A DNA stretch of 50,589 nt from the NCBI GenBank assembly GCA_903970405.1, contig CAJCIT010000164.1, forward strand, positions 1 through 50,589, in the 5' to 3' direction. The translations under genes were made by a program, and so were the position numbers. Source of the stretch: Acidobacteriaceae bacterium. GTDB lineage: Bacteria; Acidobacteriota; Terriglobia; Bryobacterales; Bryobacteraceae. This document shows positions 42,432 to 50,276 of the stretch, one piece after another (positions within the stretch are counted from its first letter, which is position 1; each line of letters opens with the position of its first letter). The notes beneath the pieces are model-generated. The model was not told where the DNA came from. It saw only the letters and a program-made list of their open reading frames with translations, and made no database searches.

Positions 42432-42600
42432 CTACGAGGGAACAACCTCAAAGGGCCGCATCATCTCATTGTCCTCATGCTCCAGAATGTGACAGTGCCA
42501 CACATAGCGGCCGGCGTAGCCATCGAACTTCACAATGATTCTGGTAATTGAGCCGGGCGTAGCGCGCACGGTGTCTTTCCGCCGGTGGCTCTCTCCGGCA
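42432..42600 (-). pseudogene. 3' remnant of a multicopper oxidase
   Basis: The minus strand encodes KDTVRATPGSITRIIVKFDG followed by YAGRYVWHCHILEHEDNEMM and RPFEVVPS then TAG. This is the C-terminal cupredoxin domain of bacterial multicopper oxidases (CotA/bilirubin oxidase type), with the type 1/type 3 copper ligands HCHILEHEDNEMM intact. Nothing upstream in frame resembles the other ~450 residues, so only the last ~55 residues survive. The frame stays open to 42905, but that part is unrelated sequence. A shorter, more degraded copy of the same end is at 33410-33470. Confidence 0.75.
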
Positions 42601-42682
42601 TCGCCGAACATGACCCAAGGCCAAAGCCGAGACGCCGGAGAGGTGCCGCCTAAGATTTGCTGCCGGGTTGGGCCGGCGGGGC

Positions 42683-42877
42683 CTACTCTTGCGGAAAGGT
42701 GAAATCGGGGTTGTAGCCGCCACCCGCGTCCTGGTCCAGTTCCGCCGGCGCGGGCTTCGGAAGCGTCGCCCCAGACTCCACAATCTTCAGCATTTCTTGA
42801 GCGGCTTTGTCCTGCGCCGCAATCTCGCTCAGAATTGGTTTGGTGATGTTCGGTGTGCGAATGTTCTTTTGACTCAT
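42683..42877 (-). CDS. Small hypothetical protein
   Basis: A 64-codon frame beginning MSQKNIRTPNITKPILSEIA and ending GGGYNPDFTFPQE. Codon use looks like the neighbours and the sequence is not low complexity (one helix IAAQDKAAQEMLKIVESG, then a Pro/Ala linker), so it may be real. The AGGGG upstream is only one base from the ATG, which is too close to be a good ribosome site. No family is recognised. It lies directly upstream of the oxidase remnant on the same strand and may be a leftover of the same locus. Confidence 0.4.
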   Translation of the reverse strand: MSQKNIRTPNITKPILSEIAAQDKAAQEMLKIVESGATLPKPAPAELDQDAGGGYNPDFTFPQE

Positions 42878-43032
42878 GCCCCTTGCTTATCAGCCGCGCC
42901 GGCAAAATCGATGCCCAGACGCATCCGCGAACAAAAAAAACGGCCCGCTAAGTAACTGGCAAGCCGCAAGTTGCGCCTCACTGTGGCAAAATTAAGAAAT
43001 TTCACTTTCCTGTGACTGGATCCATTCGAACC

Positions 43033-44469
43033 ATGAACAACGCCAGAGTCTTCGCGTTTTGGGCCGTCCTGCTGGGGGCTTTAGCCTTACAAGCAGAAGT
43101 GCCTTCGGCAGTGGCCATCAAGGACGCCCGGGTGGTGACAGTGAGCGGCGCGGAGTTGCCGAAGGCCACGGTGCTCCTGCGAAACGGTCTGATTGAGGAC
43201 GTCGGCCCCAATCTCACCATGCCGGCGGACGCTTGGGTCATCGACGGCGCCGGTCTGACGGTATATCCCGGCTTTTTCAACGCCATGAGCACCTGGGGCA
43301 TTCCCGATGCGGCTCCGGCACCAGGCGCCTCCGGACGAGCGGCGGCCCCAGCCACGCCCGCGACGCCGGCACCCCGGGTTCGGGGTCCGGAAGACCGGCC
43401 GCAGAACTATTCTTATGAGCGGGCCGCCGATTTGGTGAAGCCCACCGACAGGCGTTTGGAGGGTGCGCGATCGCTGGGATTCACCACGTCAGCCACGTTC
43501 CCGAACCGAGGCATCTTTACGGGCTTAGGAGCGGTTGTGGATCTGGCCGGCGACCGCGGCGGCAATATGGTGGTGCGGCAGCCCATCGGCGAAGAGATTG
43601 TGCTGAGAGGCGGGGGATTCCGTTCCGGCTACCCCGGATCTTTGATGGGCCTCTTCGCTTATGTCCGGCAGATGTATCTGGATCTGGATCAATACCAGCA
43701 GGCAAAGCAAACGTACGCGGCACACATGAGCGGAACGCCCCGGCCTCCCTACGATCATTACCTGGAGGGTCTGCTGGAATCGCCGCGCATTCTGCTACCT
43801 GCCTCCGAAGCGCAGCAGATTGACCGGGTGCTGGCTTTCTCGATTGAATTGAAGCAGCCGGCTGTCCTCTACGGTCTGCACGAAGCCTTCAACCGCATCG
43901 ACGAACTGAAGCAGGCGAACCTTCCCGTCCTGGTAAATCTGCATTGGCCGGAGAAACCCAGGGAAGCCGACCCCGCTGACGTTCCGGAGCTCCGGCAACT
44001 CGAGTTGCGAGCGAAAGCGCCCTCCGTGCCATCTCTGCTGAGCAAGGCGGGTGTGAAGTTTGCGCTGTACTCGGAAGGAGCGGACCAGCCCGCCGACATC
44101 AAGAAACAGGTCAAGAAAGCGATTGACGCCGGATTGTCCAAGGCCGACGCCATCCGTGCCTTGACACTGTCACCGGCTGAGATTTACGGGGTGGCTGACC
44201 GGCTGGGCAGTGTCGACAAGGGAAAGATCGCGAACCTGGTGGTGACCAAAGGCGACGCCTTCGAGGAGAAGACCACCGTTGAGTATGTGTTTGTGGATGG
44301 GGAGTTGTTCAAACCAACCAAGCTGGCTCCGGCGGGTGGGCCGGGTGGCGCCGGTGGCGGACCGGGCGGCGCCCCGAGCCCGCCTCAGAATACAACCGGC
44401 GCACATCGCGACAATGCCGACGACCTCGACCTTTCATCTCCCAACCGGACCGAAGGAGGCAACAACTGA
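43033..44469 (+). CDS. Secreted amidohydrolase-like protein lacking the HxH motif
   Basis: A 478-residue exported protein of the amidohydrolase superfamily, imidazolonepropionase-like branch. Signal peptide MNNARVFAFWAVLLGALALQ. The N-terminal beta-sandwich (AIKDARVVTVSGAELPKATV, VLLRNGLIEDVG) and C-terminal return (LTLSPAEIYGVADRLGSVDK, GKIANLVVTKGD) are normal. The site that should read PGLIDxHxH reads YPGFFNAMSTWG, and the late metal aspartate region reads YSEGADQ, so metal binding and catalysis are doubtful. A Gly/Pro-rich tail ends the protein. Start at ATG 43033 rather than 43012 because of the signal peptide. The stop overlaps the next ATG (TGATG), with GGAGG just upstream. Confidence 0.85.
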   Translation: MNNARVFAFWAVLLGALALQAEVPSAVAIKDARVVTVSGAELPKATVLLRNGLIEDVGPNLTMPADAWVIDGAGLTVYPGFFNAMSTWGIPDAAPAPGASGRAAAPATPATPAPRVRGPEDRPQNYSYERAADLVKPTDRRLEGARSLGFTTSATFPNRGIFTGLGAVVDLAGDRGGNMVVRQPIGEEIVLRGGGFRSGYPGSLMGLFAYVRQMYLDLDQYQQAKQTYAAHMSGTPRPPYDHYLEGLLESPRILLPASEAQQIDRVLAFSIELKQPAVLYGLHEAFNRIDELKQANLPVLVNLHWPEKPREADPADVPELRQLELRAKAPSVPSLLSKAGVKFALYSEGADQPADIKKQVKKAIDAGLSKADAIRALTLSPAEIYGVADRLGSVDKGKIANLVVTKGDAFEEKTTVEYVFVDGELFKPTKLAPAGGPGGAGGGPGGAPSPPQNTTGAHRDNADDLDLSSPNRTEGGNN

Positions 44470-45917
44470 TGCGCCTCGTCAAATCGACGCTTTGTTTGCT
44501 GGTTGCGTGCGCGGCCTTACAAGGCGAGAGCATTCTCATTCGCAACGCCACGGTGTTGACCGTGTCGAAGGGAACCATTGAGAAGGGCAGCGTTCTGGTG
44601 GTGGATGGAAAAATCACCGCCGTCGGCAGGAACATCAGCGCACCGGCCGGCGCCACTGTTATTGACGGAACAGGTAAGTTCCTTTCGCCAGGCTTGATCG
44701 ATTGCCACTCCCACACCGCCGTGGAGGGGGGCGTCAATGAGGGCAGCCTCTCCGATACGTCCATGGTGAACATCCGCGACGTCCTCGATCCACTGGACAT
44801 CAATATCTACCGCGCGCTTGCGGGCGGATTGACGGTTTCGAATGTGCTGCACGGCAGCGCCAACGCGATCGGCGGCCAGACTATCGTCATCAAGTTGCGC
44901 TGGGGCAAGCGCGCGAAGGACCTGATCTTTGAGGGCGCGACGCCGGGCATCAAGTTTGCCTTAGGCGAAAATCCGAAGCGCCAGGGGTATCCGTCTGACC
45001 TCTTCTCGGGGGGCCAAGCGGCCGAACGCCGCTATCCGGGTACCCGTCTCGGCGTGGAAGACGAGATTCGCGAAGACTTCACGCAAGCCAAGATCTATCA
45101 GGCCAAATGGAAGCTCTACAACGAACAAGTGGCCAAGGGCGAACACCCCATTCCACCGCGCAAGGATCTGCGGCTGGAGCCGCTGGTGGAAGTCCTGGAA
45201 GGGAAGCGATACGTGCATGCGCACTCCTATCGCGCCGATGAGATTCTGGCGCTGATCCGCACCGCCGACGAAATGGGCTTCAAGATCCGGACCTTCCAGC
45301 ACGTCTTGGAAGGGTATAAGGTCGCCAAGGAAATCGCCGCGCACGGCGCAGGCGCTTCCACATTCAGCGACTGGTATGGCTACAAGTATGAAGTGATCGA
45401 TGCCACTCCGTACAACGCGGCCATCATGACCCGCAAGGGCGTGGTGGTTTCGCTGAACTCTGATTCCGATGAGCTGCAGCGCCACTTGAATTGGGATGCC
45501 GCCAAGACCATCCGCTACGGCGGTATGACGGAGGATCAGGCTCTGGCCATGGTCACGCTGAATCCAGCCAAACAGTTGGGGATCGATGACAAAGTAGGCT
45601 CGATCGAAGTGGGCAAGTCCGGCGATCTGGTGCTCTACGACAAACATCCCCTTTCGAACTACTCAAGGGTCTTGAAGGTATGGATTGACGGGACCCAATA
45701 TTTCGATCGCGATCAGGACTTGAAGGATCGCGTGCAACTCGCGGCTCGAAAGAAAGAATTGCTGGATAAGGAAAAGGCGGCCGAAGACGCGGCAAAGCGT
45801 CAGAACGGCCCGGGCGGACGCGGATCTGGCGGAAAGCCCACCGGCCCGCCGGAGAAGAAGCCGGACACCCCGAATCCAGGACCGCCGAAGCCTGAATTGA
45901 AGGAGGCCGCGCGCTGA
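44469..45917 (+). CDS. Secreted amidohydrolase with intact metal site
   Basis: A 482-residue exported amidohydrolase. Signal peptide MRLVKSTLCLLVACAALQGE. The metal-binding HxH is intact (PGLIDCHSHTAVEGG, H80 and H82), later histidines appear in YVHAHSYRADEI and TFQHVLEGYK, and the catalytic aspartate in SLNSDSDELQRHLNWDA. The segment GGLTVSNVLHGSANAIGGQT is typical of the subgroup. It would hydrolyse a C-N (or similar) bond in a periplasmic substrate, perhaps a cyclic amide or dipeptide; specificity is not known. The C-terminus is Gly/Pro/Lys-rich. It is coupled to amidohydrolase-like genes on both sides by one-base stop/start overlaps. Confidence 0.9.
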   Translation: MRLVKSTLCLLVACAALQGESILIRNATVLTVSKGTIEKGSVLVVDGKITAVGRNISAPAGATVIDGTGKFLSPGLIDCHSHTAVEGGVNEGSLSDTSMVNIRDVLDPLDINIYRALAGGLTVSNVLHGSANAIGGQTIVIKLRWGKRAKDLIFEGATPGIKFALGENPKRQGYPSDLFSGGQAAERRYPGTRLGVEDEIREDFTQAKIYQAKWKLYNEQVAKGEHPIPPRKDLRLEPLVEVLEGKRYVHAHSYRADEILALIRTADEMGFKIRTFQHVLEGYKVAKEIAAHGAGASTFSDWYGYKYEVIDATPYNAAIMTRKGVVVSLNSDSDELQRHLNWDAAKTIRYGGMTEDQALAMVTLNPAKQLGIDDKVGSIEVGKSGDLVLYDKHPLSNYSRVLKVWIDGTQYFDRDQDLKDRVQLAARKKELLDKEKAAEDAAKRQNGPGGRGSGGKPTGPPEKKPDTPNPGPPKPELKEAAR

Positions 45918-47239
45918 TGCGATCCAAGGTGTTCCAAAATCCTCCATTGCTCGCGGCAAGCCTATGTCTAGCCGCTTTAACCCTCAGTGCAGCCGCTGAC
46001 GATTCGGTTCTCATCAAGAACGTGACCATTCACCCGGTGACTTCAGCCGACATTGTGAACGGCTCGGTGCTGGTAGTCGACGGCAAGATCACCGAAATCG
46101 GCATCAAGGTGACGGCGGCCAAGGGCATTAAAGTTTATGACGGCAAAGGTCTGCATCTCTACCCGGGTCTGATTAACGCCGCCTCTAATGTGGGTCTTTC
46201 TGAGATCTCATCCATTCGCGACACGGTGGACCTGGACGAAATCGGCACCTTCAATCCGCAGTTGAAAGCGGAAGTGGCTTTCAATCCGTCGAGCGAACAC
46301 GTGCCGATCGTGAGGGCGGCGGGCATCACCACGGTGCTCTCATTACCCGGCACGGGCGGCAACTTCCGAGGCGAAGGCGCCATCATCTCCGGGCAGGCAT
46401 CGCTGATGCACTTGAGCGGTTGGACATGGGAAGAGATGGCGCTGAAGCGCGGCGTTGCGCTGGACGTGACGTTCCCGCAAATCCAGATGCCCTCACGCCA
46501 GATTCAGCAGTTTCTGGGCACGCCGGCGCGCACCTTTGCGGATGTCGAACGCGATTACAAACTGAAACTGGAGCAACTGAGCAACTTCTTTGAAGACGCC
46601 CGCCGTTATGCGAAGGCAAAGGCGGCCGGCGGCGCGGATTTCCAGCCCGATCCTAAATTTGAAGCGATGCTGCCCGTGCTGGAAGGGAAGCGGGCGCTCT
46701 TCGTGCGCGCTGAAAAGGAGCGCGCCATTAAGGACGCCGTTGAATTTGCGGACAAAGAAAAGATCAAGATCATCATCGCTGAACCGCGCGAACTGGGCGC
46801 CTCGGCGGCGCTTCTGAAGCAGCACGCCATTCCCGTGGTGCTGGGCGACACTTTATCTCTTCCCCTGAAAGATGACGACGCCTACGATTCTCAATACACT
46901 CTGCCTTCGCAACTGCAGGCCGCCGGCGTGAAATTCTGCTTTGGCACCTTCGATGTGGAGTTCGCCCGAAACGTGGCCTTCAACGCCGCTGCGGCCGCCG
47001 CTTTCGATCTGCCGCCCGGCGAGGCACTAAAGAGCGTCACCATCAATGCGGCCGAGATCTTCGGCGTAGCCGATCAGGTGGGTTCGATCGAAAAAGGCAA
47101 ACTGGCGGATCTGATCCTGACCGATGGCGATCCGTTGGAGGCGAAGACCAGCATCAAGGCGATGTTCATTGCTGGGAAAGCCGTGAGTTTGGAATCGCGC
47201 CACACGCGGTTGAACGATCTGTGGAGTTCGCGCCCGTAA
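45917..47239 (+). CDS. Third amidohydrolase-like protein, HxH missing
   Basis: A 440-residue exported paralog with signal peptide PPLLAASLCLAALTLSAAAD. The fold markers are present (LIKNVTIHPVTSADIVNGSV, GVADQVGSIEKGKLADLILT), but the metal motif reads YPGLINAASNVGLSE, with no histidines, and the late aspartate region reads FGTFDVEFARN. Like the first paralog it keeps VRAAGITTVLSLPGTGGNFR and the AEIFGVADQVG return. Its ATG overlaps the previous TGA by one base (TGATG). A structural or regulatory role beside the active middle enzyme is a possible reading. It ends 132 bases before rpsT. Confidence 0.85.
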   Translation: MRSKVFQNPPLLAASLCLAALTLSAAADDSVLIKNVTIHPVTSADIVNGSVLVVDGKITEIGIKVTAAKGIKVYDGKGLHLYPGLINAASNVGLSEISSIRDTVDLDEIGTFNPQLKAEVAFNPSSEHVPIVRAAGITTVLSLPGTGGNFRGEGAIISGQASLMHLSGWTWEEMALKRGVALDVTFPQIQMPSRQIQQFLGTPARTFADVERDYKLKLEQLSNFFEDARRYAKAKAAGGADFQPDPKFEAMLPVLEGKRALFVRAEKERAIKDAVEFADKEKIKIIIAEPRELGASAALLKQHAIPVVLGDTLSLPLKDDDAYDSQYTLPSQLQAAGVKFCFGTFDVEFARNVAFNAAAAAAFDLPPGEALKSVTINAAEIFGVADQVGSIEKGKLADLILTDGDPLEAKTSIKAMFIAGKAVSLESRHTRLNDLWSSRP

Positions 47240-47371
47240 CTATTTGGTATCCTCTAGGAGGAGCTTAGCCCTCGTGCGCATTCGTGCGCCTGCCGGGAAC
47301 GGCTTTCCCAACGCCGGGTGGCTCTTTCCCAAGGCAAACGACAGAAAAGGATCACAGGTCAGAAGTTTTTC
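47240..47371 (+). promoter_or_regulatory. Possible structured leader of rpsT
   Basis: A 132-base spacer before the S20 gene. It contains GTGCGC-ATTC-GTGCGC (near 47274-47289), which can pair partly, and a GCCGGG...CCCAACGCCGGG region that could fold. Ribosomal protein genes often have autoregulatory leaders, but I see no match to a named one. An AGGAGGAGC near 47259 belongs to no obvious start. Confidence 0.25.
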
Positions 47372-47650
47372 ATGGCAAATACAGTTTCATCCATTAAGCG
47401 CGTGCGTATTGCTGAGCGGCGGACCGCCACAAACCGCGCCCGGAAGTCGCGCCTGCGCCATCAGATCCGGACCATGCGCCGCCTGCTTGAGCAGAAGGAC
47501 GCTTCGGCTGCCGCAAAAGCCGCACCGGCCACCTACTCACTGGTCGACCGCGCCGCAAAGTGGGGCATCATCAAGAAAAACACCGCTGCCCGCTACAAGA
47601 GCCGTTTGACCCTGCGCCTCCGCAAGATCAGCACTCCCGCCGCTGCCTGA
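47372..47650 (+). CDS. rpsT: 30S ribosomal protein S20
   Basis: A 92-residue, highly basic helical protein: MANTVSSIKRVRIAERRTAT, then NRARKSRLRHQIRTMRRLLE, and the end KNTAARYKSRLTLRLRKIST. This is bacterial S20, which binds 16S rRNA early in small-subunit assembly. The MAN start and length are typical; the longer frame to 47318 is not needed. It stands alone among metabolic genes, as rpsT often does. The upstream ribosome-binding sequence is weak (GGTCAGAAG). Confidence 0.95.
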   Translation: MANTVSSIKRVRIAERRTATNRARKSRLRHQIRTMRRLLEQKDASAAAKAAPATYSLVDRAAKWGIIKKNTAARYKSRLTLRLRKISTPAAA

Positions 47651-47702
47651 CCCTGTGGAACAGAGATTTTTGCATCTCCCTTAGAAGCGATACAGTGAAG
47701 AG

Positions 47703-48716
47703 GTGAGCACGGCTGCCTCTCCTTCGCTCTCATCGCAGGCTACGCCCGCACAGCAACCCTCCCAATCCAGCTTCGCGGTCTTCGCATGGAGCGTGCTGGG
47801 CCTTAATCTGCTTGTCATTATCTGGGGTGCGTTTGTGCGCGCCAGCAAATCCGGAGACGGGTGCGGTGGACACTGGCCTTTCTGCAACGGACAGGTGGTC
47901 CCCACGGCCGTCGTCTCCGGCGCCTCAAAGTTCCAGACCATCGTCGAATTCAGCCATCGCGTCTCCAGCGGCATGGCATTGGTGGGCGTCTTCGCGCTGT
48001 GCGTGTGGGCCTACCGAAGCCTCCCCAAAGGCCATCAGGCGCGCCTGTTCTCAGCGTGGTCGGTGGTGTTCATATTGCTCGAAGGGGCGCTGGGCGCGGG
48101 CTTGGTCCTGTTCCGGTTGGTCGCGGGCAACACGTCCCTCACCCGCGCGGTTTACCTTTCGGCCCATCTCACGAATACCCTTCTTTTGATTGGCGCGCTC
48201 ACGCTGACGGCATGGCTCGCCGGTCACCCGGGCGCGAGGATTCACGCGAAGTCCCTGCCGCGCGAATTGTTGGCGGCGCTGGCCCTAACCGTGGTGATTT
48301 GCATTACGGGCGCGGTGGCTGCGCTGGGAGACACGCTCTTCCCAGCCCTTTCGGTATCCGGCGGATTGAAACAGGATTTTGCCTCTACGGCGCCCATCCT
48401 TTTGCGGCTCCGTTTCTTTCATCCGGTCATCGCCGGCATTTCGGGCCTGGGCATTTTGATTGTCGCGCTCATGATTCCACGGCGGATGCGCGCGCAGCCG
48501 GTCCGCGAGATGGCCGCCCTAATCGTGTTATTGGTGCTGGTCCAATTTGCGCTCGGCGCGGCGAACGTCGCACTGCTCGCGCCTATCTGGATGCAACTGG
48601 TCCATCTGCTGGCTAGCCAGCTTCTTTGGATCTGCCTGGTTCTGTTCGCCGCGGAAATCGGGTCGCGCAGTTCGGTGGAACGGTCTGGCGGCTTCACCGA
48701 AACTGTGATCTCCTGA
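47703..48716 (+). CDS. ctaA: CtaA/Cox15 family heme A synthase-like protein
   Basis: A 337-residue eight-helix membrane protein. Conserved features are WGAFVRASKSGDGCGGHWPF, VEFSHRVSSGMALVG, SAHLTNTLLLIGAL, LRFFHPVIAGISGLG and LVHLLASQLLWICL: four helix histidines for two hemes plus an N-terminal cysteine pair after the first helix. It would oxidise the heme O methyl group to give heme A for cytochrome oxidase. No ctaB is next to it. GTG start at 47703. The dehydrogenase gene follows after five bases, so the two may share an mRNA without an obvious functional link. Confidence 0.88.
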   Translation: MSTAASPSLSSQATPAQQPSQSSFAVFAWSVLGLNLLVIIWGAFVRASKSGDGCGGHWPFCNGQVVPTAVVSGASKFQTIVEFSHRVSSGMALVGVFALCVWAYRSLPKGHQARLFSAWSVVFILLEGALGAGLVLFRLVAGNTSLTRAVYLSAHLTNTLLLIGALTLTAWLAGHPGARIHAKSLPRELLAALALTVVICITGAVAALGDTLFPALSVSGGLKQDFASTAPILLRLRFFHPVIAGISGLGILIVALMIPRRMRAQPVREMAALIVLLVLVQFALGAANVALLAPIWMQLVHLLASQLLWICLVLFAAEIGSRSSVERSGGFTETVIS

Positions 48717-48721
48717 CAGTC

Positions 48722-49822
48722 ATGCGGGCTGTCGCTGTATTCCCCACCGAGAAGAAGGTTTCGCTGATCGACGATCACCCGGAGCCTGCTCTGGAGAGTC
48801 CTACCAGCGTGAAGCTGAAGGTGCTGGAAGTGGGCATCTGCGGAACCGACCGCGAAATCTGCACCTTCGAATACGGCGAAGCGCCGCCTCAATCTCCCTA
48901 CTTCGTCTTGGGCCATGAGTCCTTCTGCGAAGTGATTGAGGTGGGTTCCGGCGTGCAGCAGATCAAGCCCGGCGATCTGGCCGTGCTCTCGGTGCGGCGG
49001 CCATGCCCTGAGATGTGTCCCGCCTGCCGCGTGGGACGCCAGGACTTCTGCTATACCGGCGACTTCAAGGAGCGCGGCATCAAAAAGCTGCACGGTTTCA
49101 TGACTGAGCTGATTGTTGAGGATCAGCAGTATGTGTACACAGTGCCGCGGGAGTTGCGTGAGATCGCCGTGCTGACCGAACCGCTTACCGTTACCGAGAA
49201 GGCGTTCGATCAGTTGTCGACCGTCCGCGAGCGCATGCCCTGGCATGATCGAGCTTCGAATTCAAGCACGCGCAACGCATTAATCCTGGGCGCGGGCCCG
49301 GTGGGTTTGCTCGCCGCCATGAAGATGGTTCTGGAGGGCTTCAACACCTTTGTGTATTCGTTGGGCAAGGGCGATGCGGCCAAGGAAAAGATCATGAAGG
49401 ATATCGGCGTCACATTCATTCCGGCTGAGGATGTGAAGGCATCGGATGTCCTGTCTCCCTGCGGCGGCCACGTGGATGTGGTCATTGAGGCGCTGGGCGC
49501 GGCCACGGTTTCGTTTGAGGTGCTGCAGGCGCTGGAACAGAACGCCATCTTCATTTTCACCGGAGTTCCCGGCCGCAAGGCGCCCATTCCGTTCGACCTC
49601 TCGGACCTCATGAAGGAACTGGTGCTCAAGAACCAACTGGTCTTCGGGACGGTGAATGCGGGACCGGCTCACTTCCGAAGCTCAATTGCCGATCTGGAGC
49701 GATTCAACGTCAGGTTTCCGCAAGCGGTTCGCGGCTTGATCACGGCGCGTATCGCGATGGAGCAGTTCGCCGGGCCCATCGATCAGCCGGTGGGGATCAA
49801 GAACGTGATTCAGGTGAATTAG
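48722..49822 (+). CDS. Zinc-dependent alcohol dehydrogenase, glucose 1-dehydrogenase-like
   Basis: A 366-residue medium-chain dehydrogenase. MRAVAVFPTEKKVSLIDDHP and VGICGTDREI at the start are characteristic of glucose 1-dehydrogenase-like enzymes. The catalytic zinc site includes C-G-T-D and GHE (FVLGHESFCEV); the structural zinc cysteines appear in CPEMCPACRVGRQDFC; and the Rossmann motif is LILGAGPVGLLAAM. It oxidises a sugar or polyol with NAD(P). ATG at 48722 was chosen because the family N-terminus begins there; the frame is open to 48626 inside ctaA. A REP-like palindrome lies 15 bases after the stop. Confidence 0.87.
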   Translation: MRAVAVFPTEKKVSLIDDHPEPALESPTSVKLKVLEVGICGTDREICTFEYGEAPPQSPYFVLGHESFCEVIEVGSGVQQIKPGDLAVLSVRRPCPEMCPACRVGRQDFCYTGDFKERGIKKLHGFMTELIVEDQQYVYTVPRELREIAVLTEPLTVTEKAFDQLSTVRERMPWHDRASNSSTRNALILGAGPVGLLAAMKMVLEGFNTFVYSLGKGDAAKEKIMKDIGVTFIPAEDVKASDVLSPCGGHVDVVIEALGAATVSFEVLQALEQNAIFIFTGVPGRKAPIPFDLSDLMKELVLKNQLVFGTVNAGPAHFRSSIADLERFNVRFPQAVRGLITARIAMEQFAGPIDQPVGIKNVIQVN

Positions 49823-49836
49823 CGGGGCAAATACTC

Positions 49837-49860
49837 GCCACGGGCTAAAGCCCGTATGGC
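49837..49860. repeat. Short palindrome of the GGCTAAAGCC family
   Basis: GCCA-CGGGCTAAAGCCCG-TATGGC: a 14-base perfect palindrome CGGGCTAAAGCCCG with outer complementary GCCA/TGGC. It shares the GGCTAAAGCC core with the inverted repeat at 2109-2174. It sits 15 bases downstream of the dehydrogenase stop and could stall or protect the mRNA end, but has no T tract. Confidence 0.65.
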
Positions 49861-49975
49861 CAATCTTCAGAATCTACCAGCACTGCGAAGATTTTCGTCA
49901 GGCTGCAAAGCTTCTCTTTCACGCGCACCCGCGGTTCCCGCGCTGGCGATCGTGAAAGAGCCTCTTCCGGCGGTT

Positions 49976-50177
49976 CGCAGAACAACGTAAGTCCCTTTGA
50001 AGCAATGATTTCCCAGGGAAAGGGGACACACCCCTTTTTCGAGAAACGGGTGCTCACCATTTTTCGGTTACTTGCTTCGATTCGCGTCTCCGTGAAGCGG
50101 TTTCCGGCGGGGTCGCGGAAAATGGTAAGCCCCTTCCCCTCAATGCTTTCCCAGGAAAAGGGACAGACCCTTTTTGC
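49976..50177. repeat. Two direct copies of a GGGACAGACCC-type repeat
   Basis: Copy 1 (about 49976-50044) and copy 2 (about 50115-50177) align along their length: GTAAG..CCC, CAATG.TTTCCCAGG, GGGACA.ACCC and CCTTTTT recur in the same order. Units of this kind (GGGACAGACCC followed by a T run) are known to me as dispersed intergenic elements in acidobacteria and other soil bacteria. Minus-strand frames through them repeat the peptide pattern CPFSWE..KGLT.F, which is a by-product of the DNA repeat. The rest of 49861-50276 shows no gene. Confidence 0.6.
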
Positions 50178-50276
50178 GGGGGAGACAGCGCTCAGTTTGC
50201 GACGAAGTCGCCCTATGCCACCCAGAAACTCATGCGCGGCTCTCAAACAGCCGAAAATGGCCAATTTTCACCCACC

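Noticed and set aside
42017-42451. 144-codon minus-strand frame after the kinase gene
   Set aside because: No motif, starts inside the kinase gene's 3' end, Cys/Ser/Pro-rich composition unlike neighbouring proteins.
44961-45647. 228-codon minus-strand frame opposite the middle amidohydrolase
   Set aside because: Antisense to a gene with intact catalytic motifs; typical GC-rich shadow frame.
47660-47685. GAGAT-TTTTGC-ATCTC as terminator of rpsT
   Set aside because: Short stem and no T tract after it; too weak to call.
49845-50264. 139-codon minus-strand frame with repeated CPFSWE peptides
   Set aside because: The peptide repetition arises from the intergenic DNA repeats; no start site or known domain.
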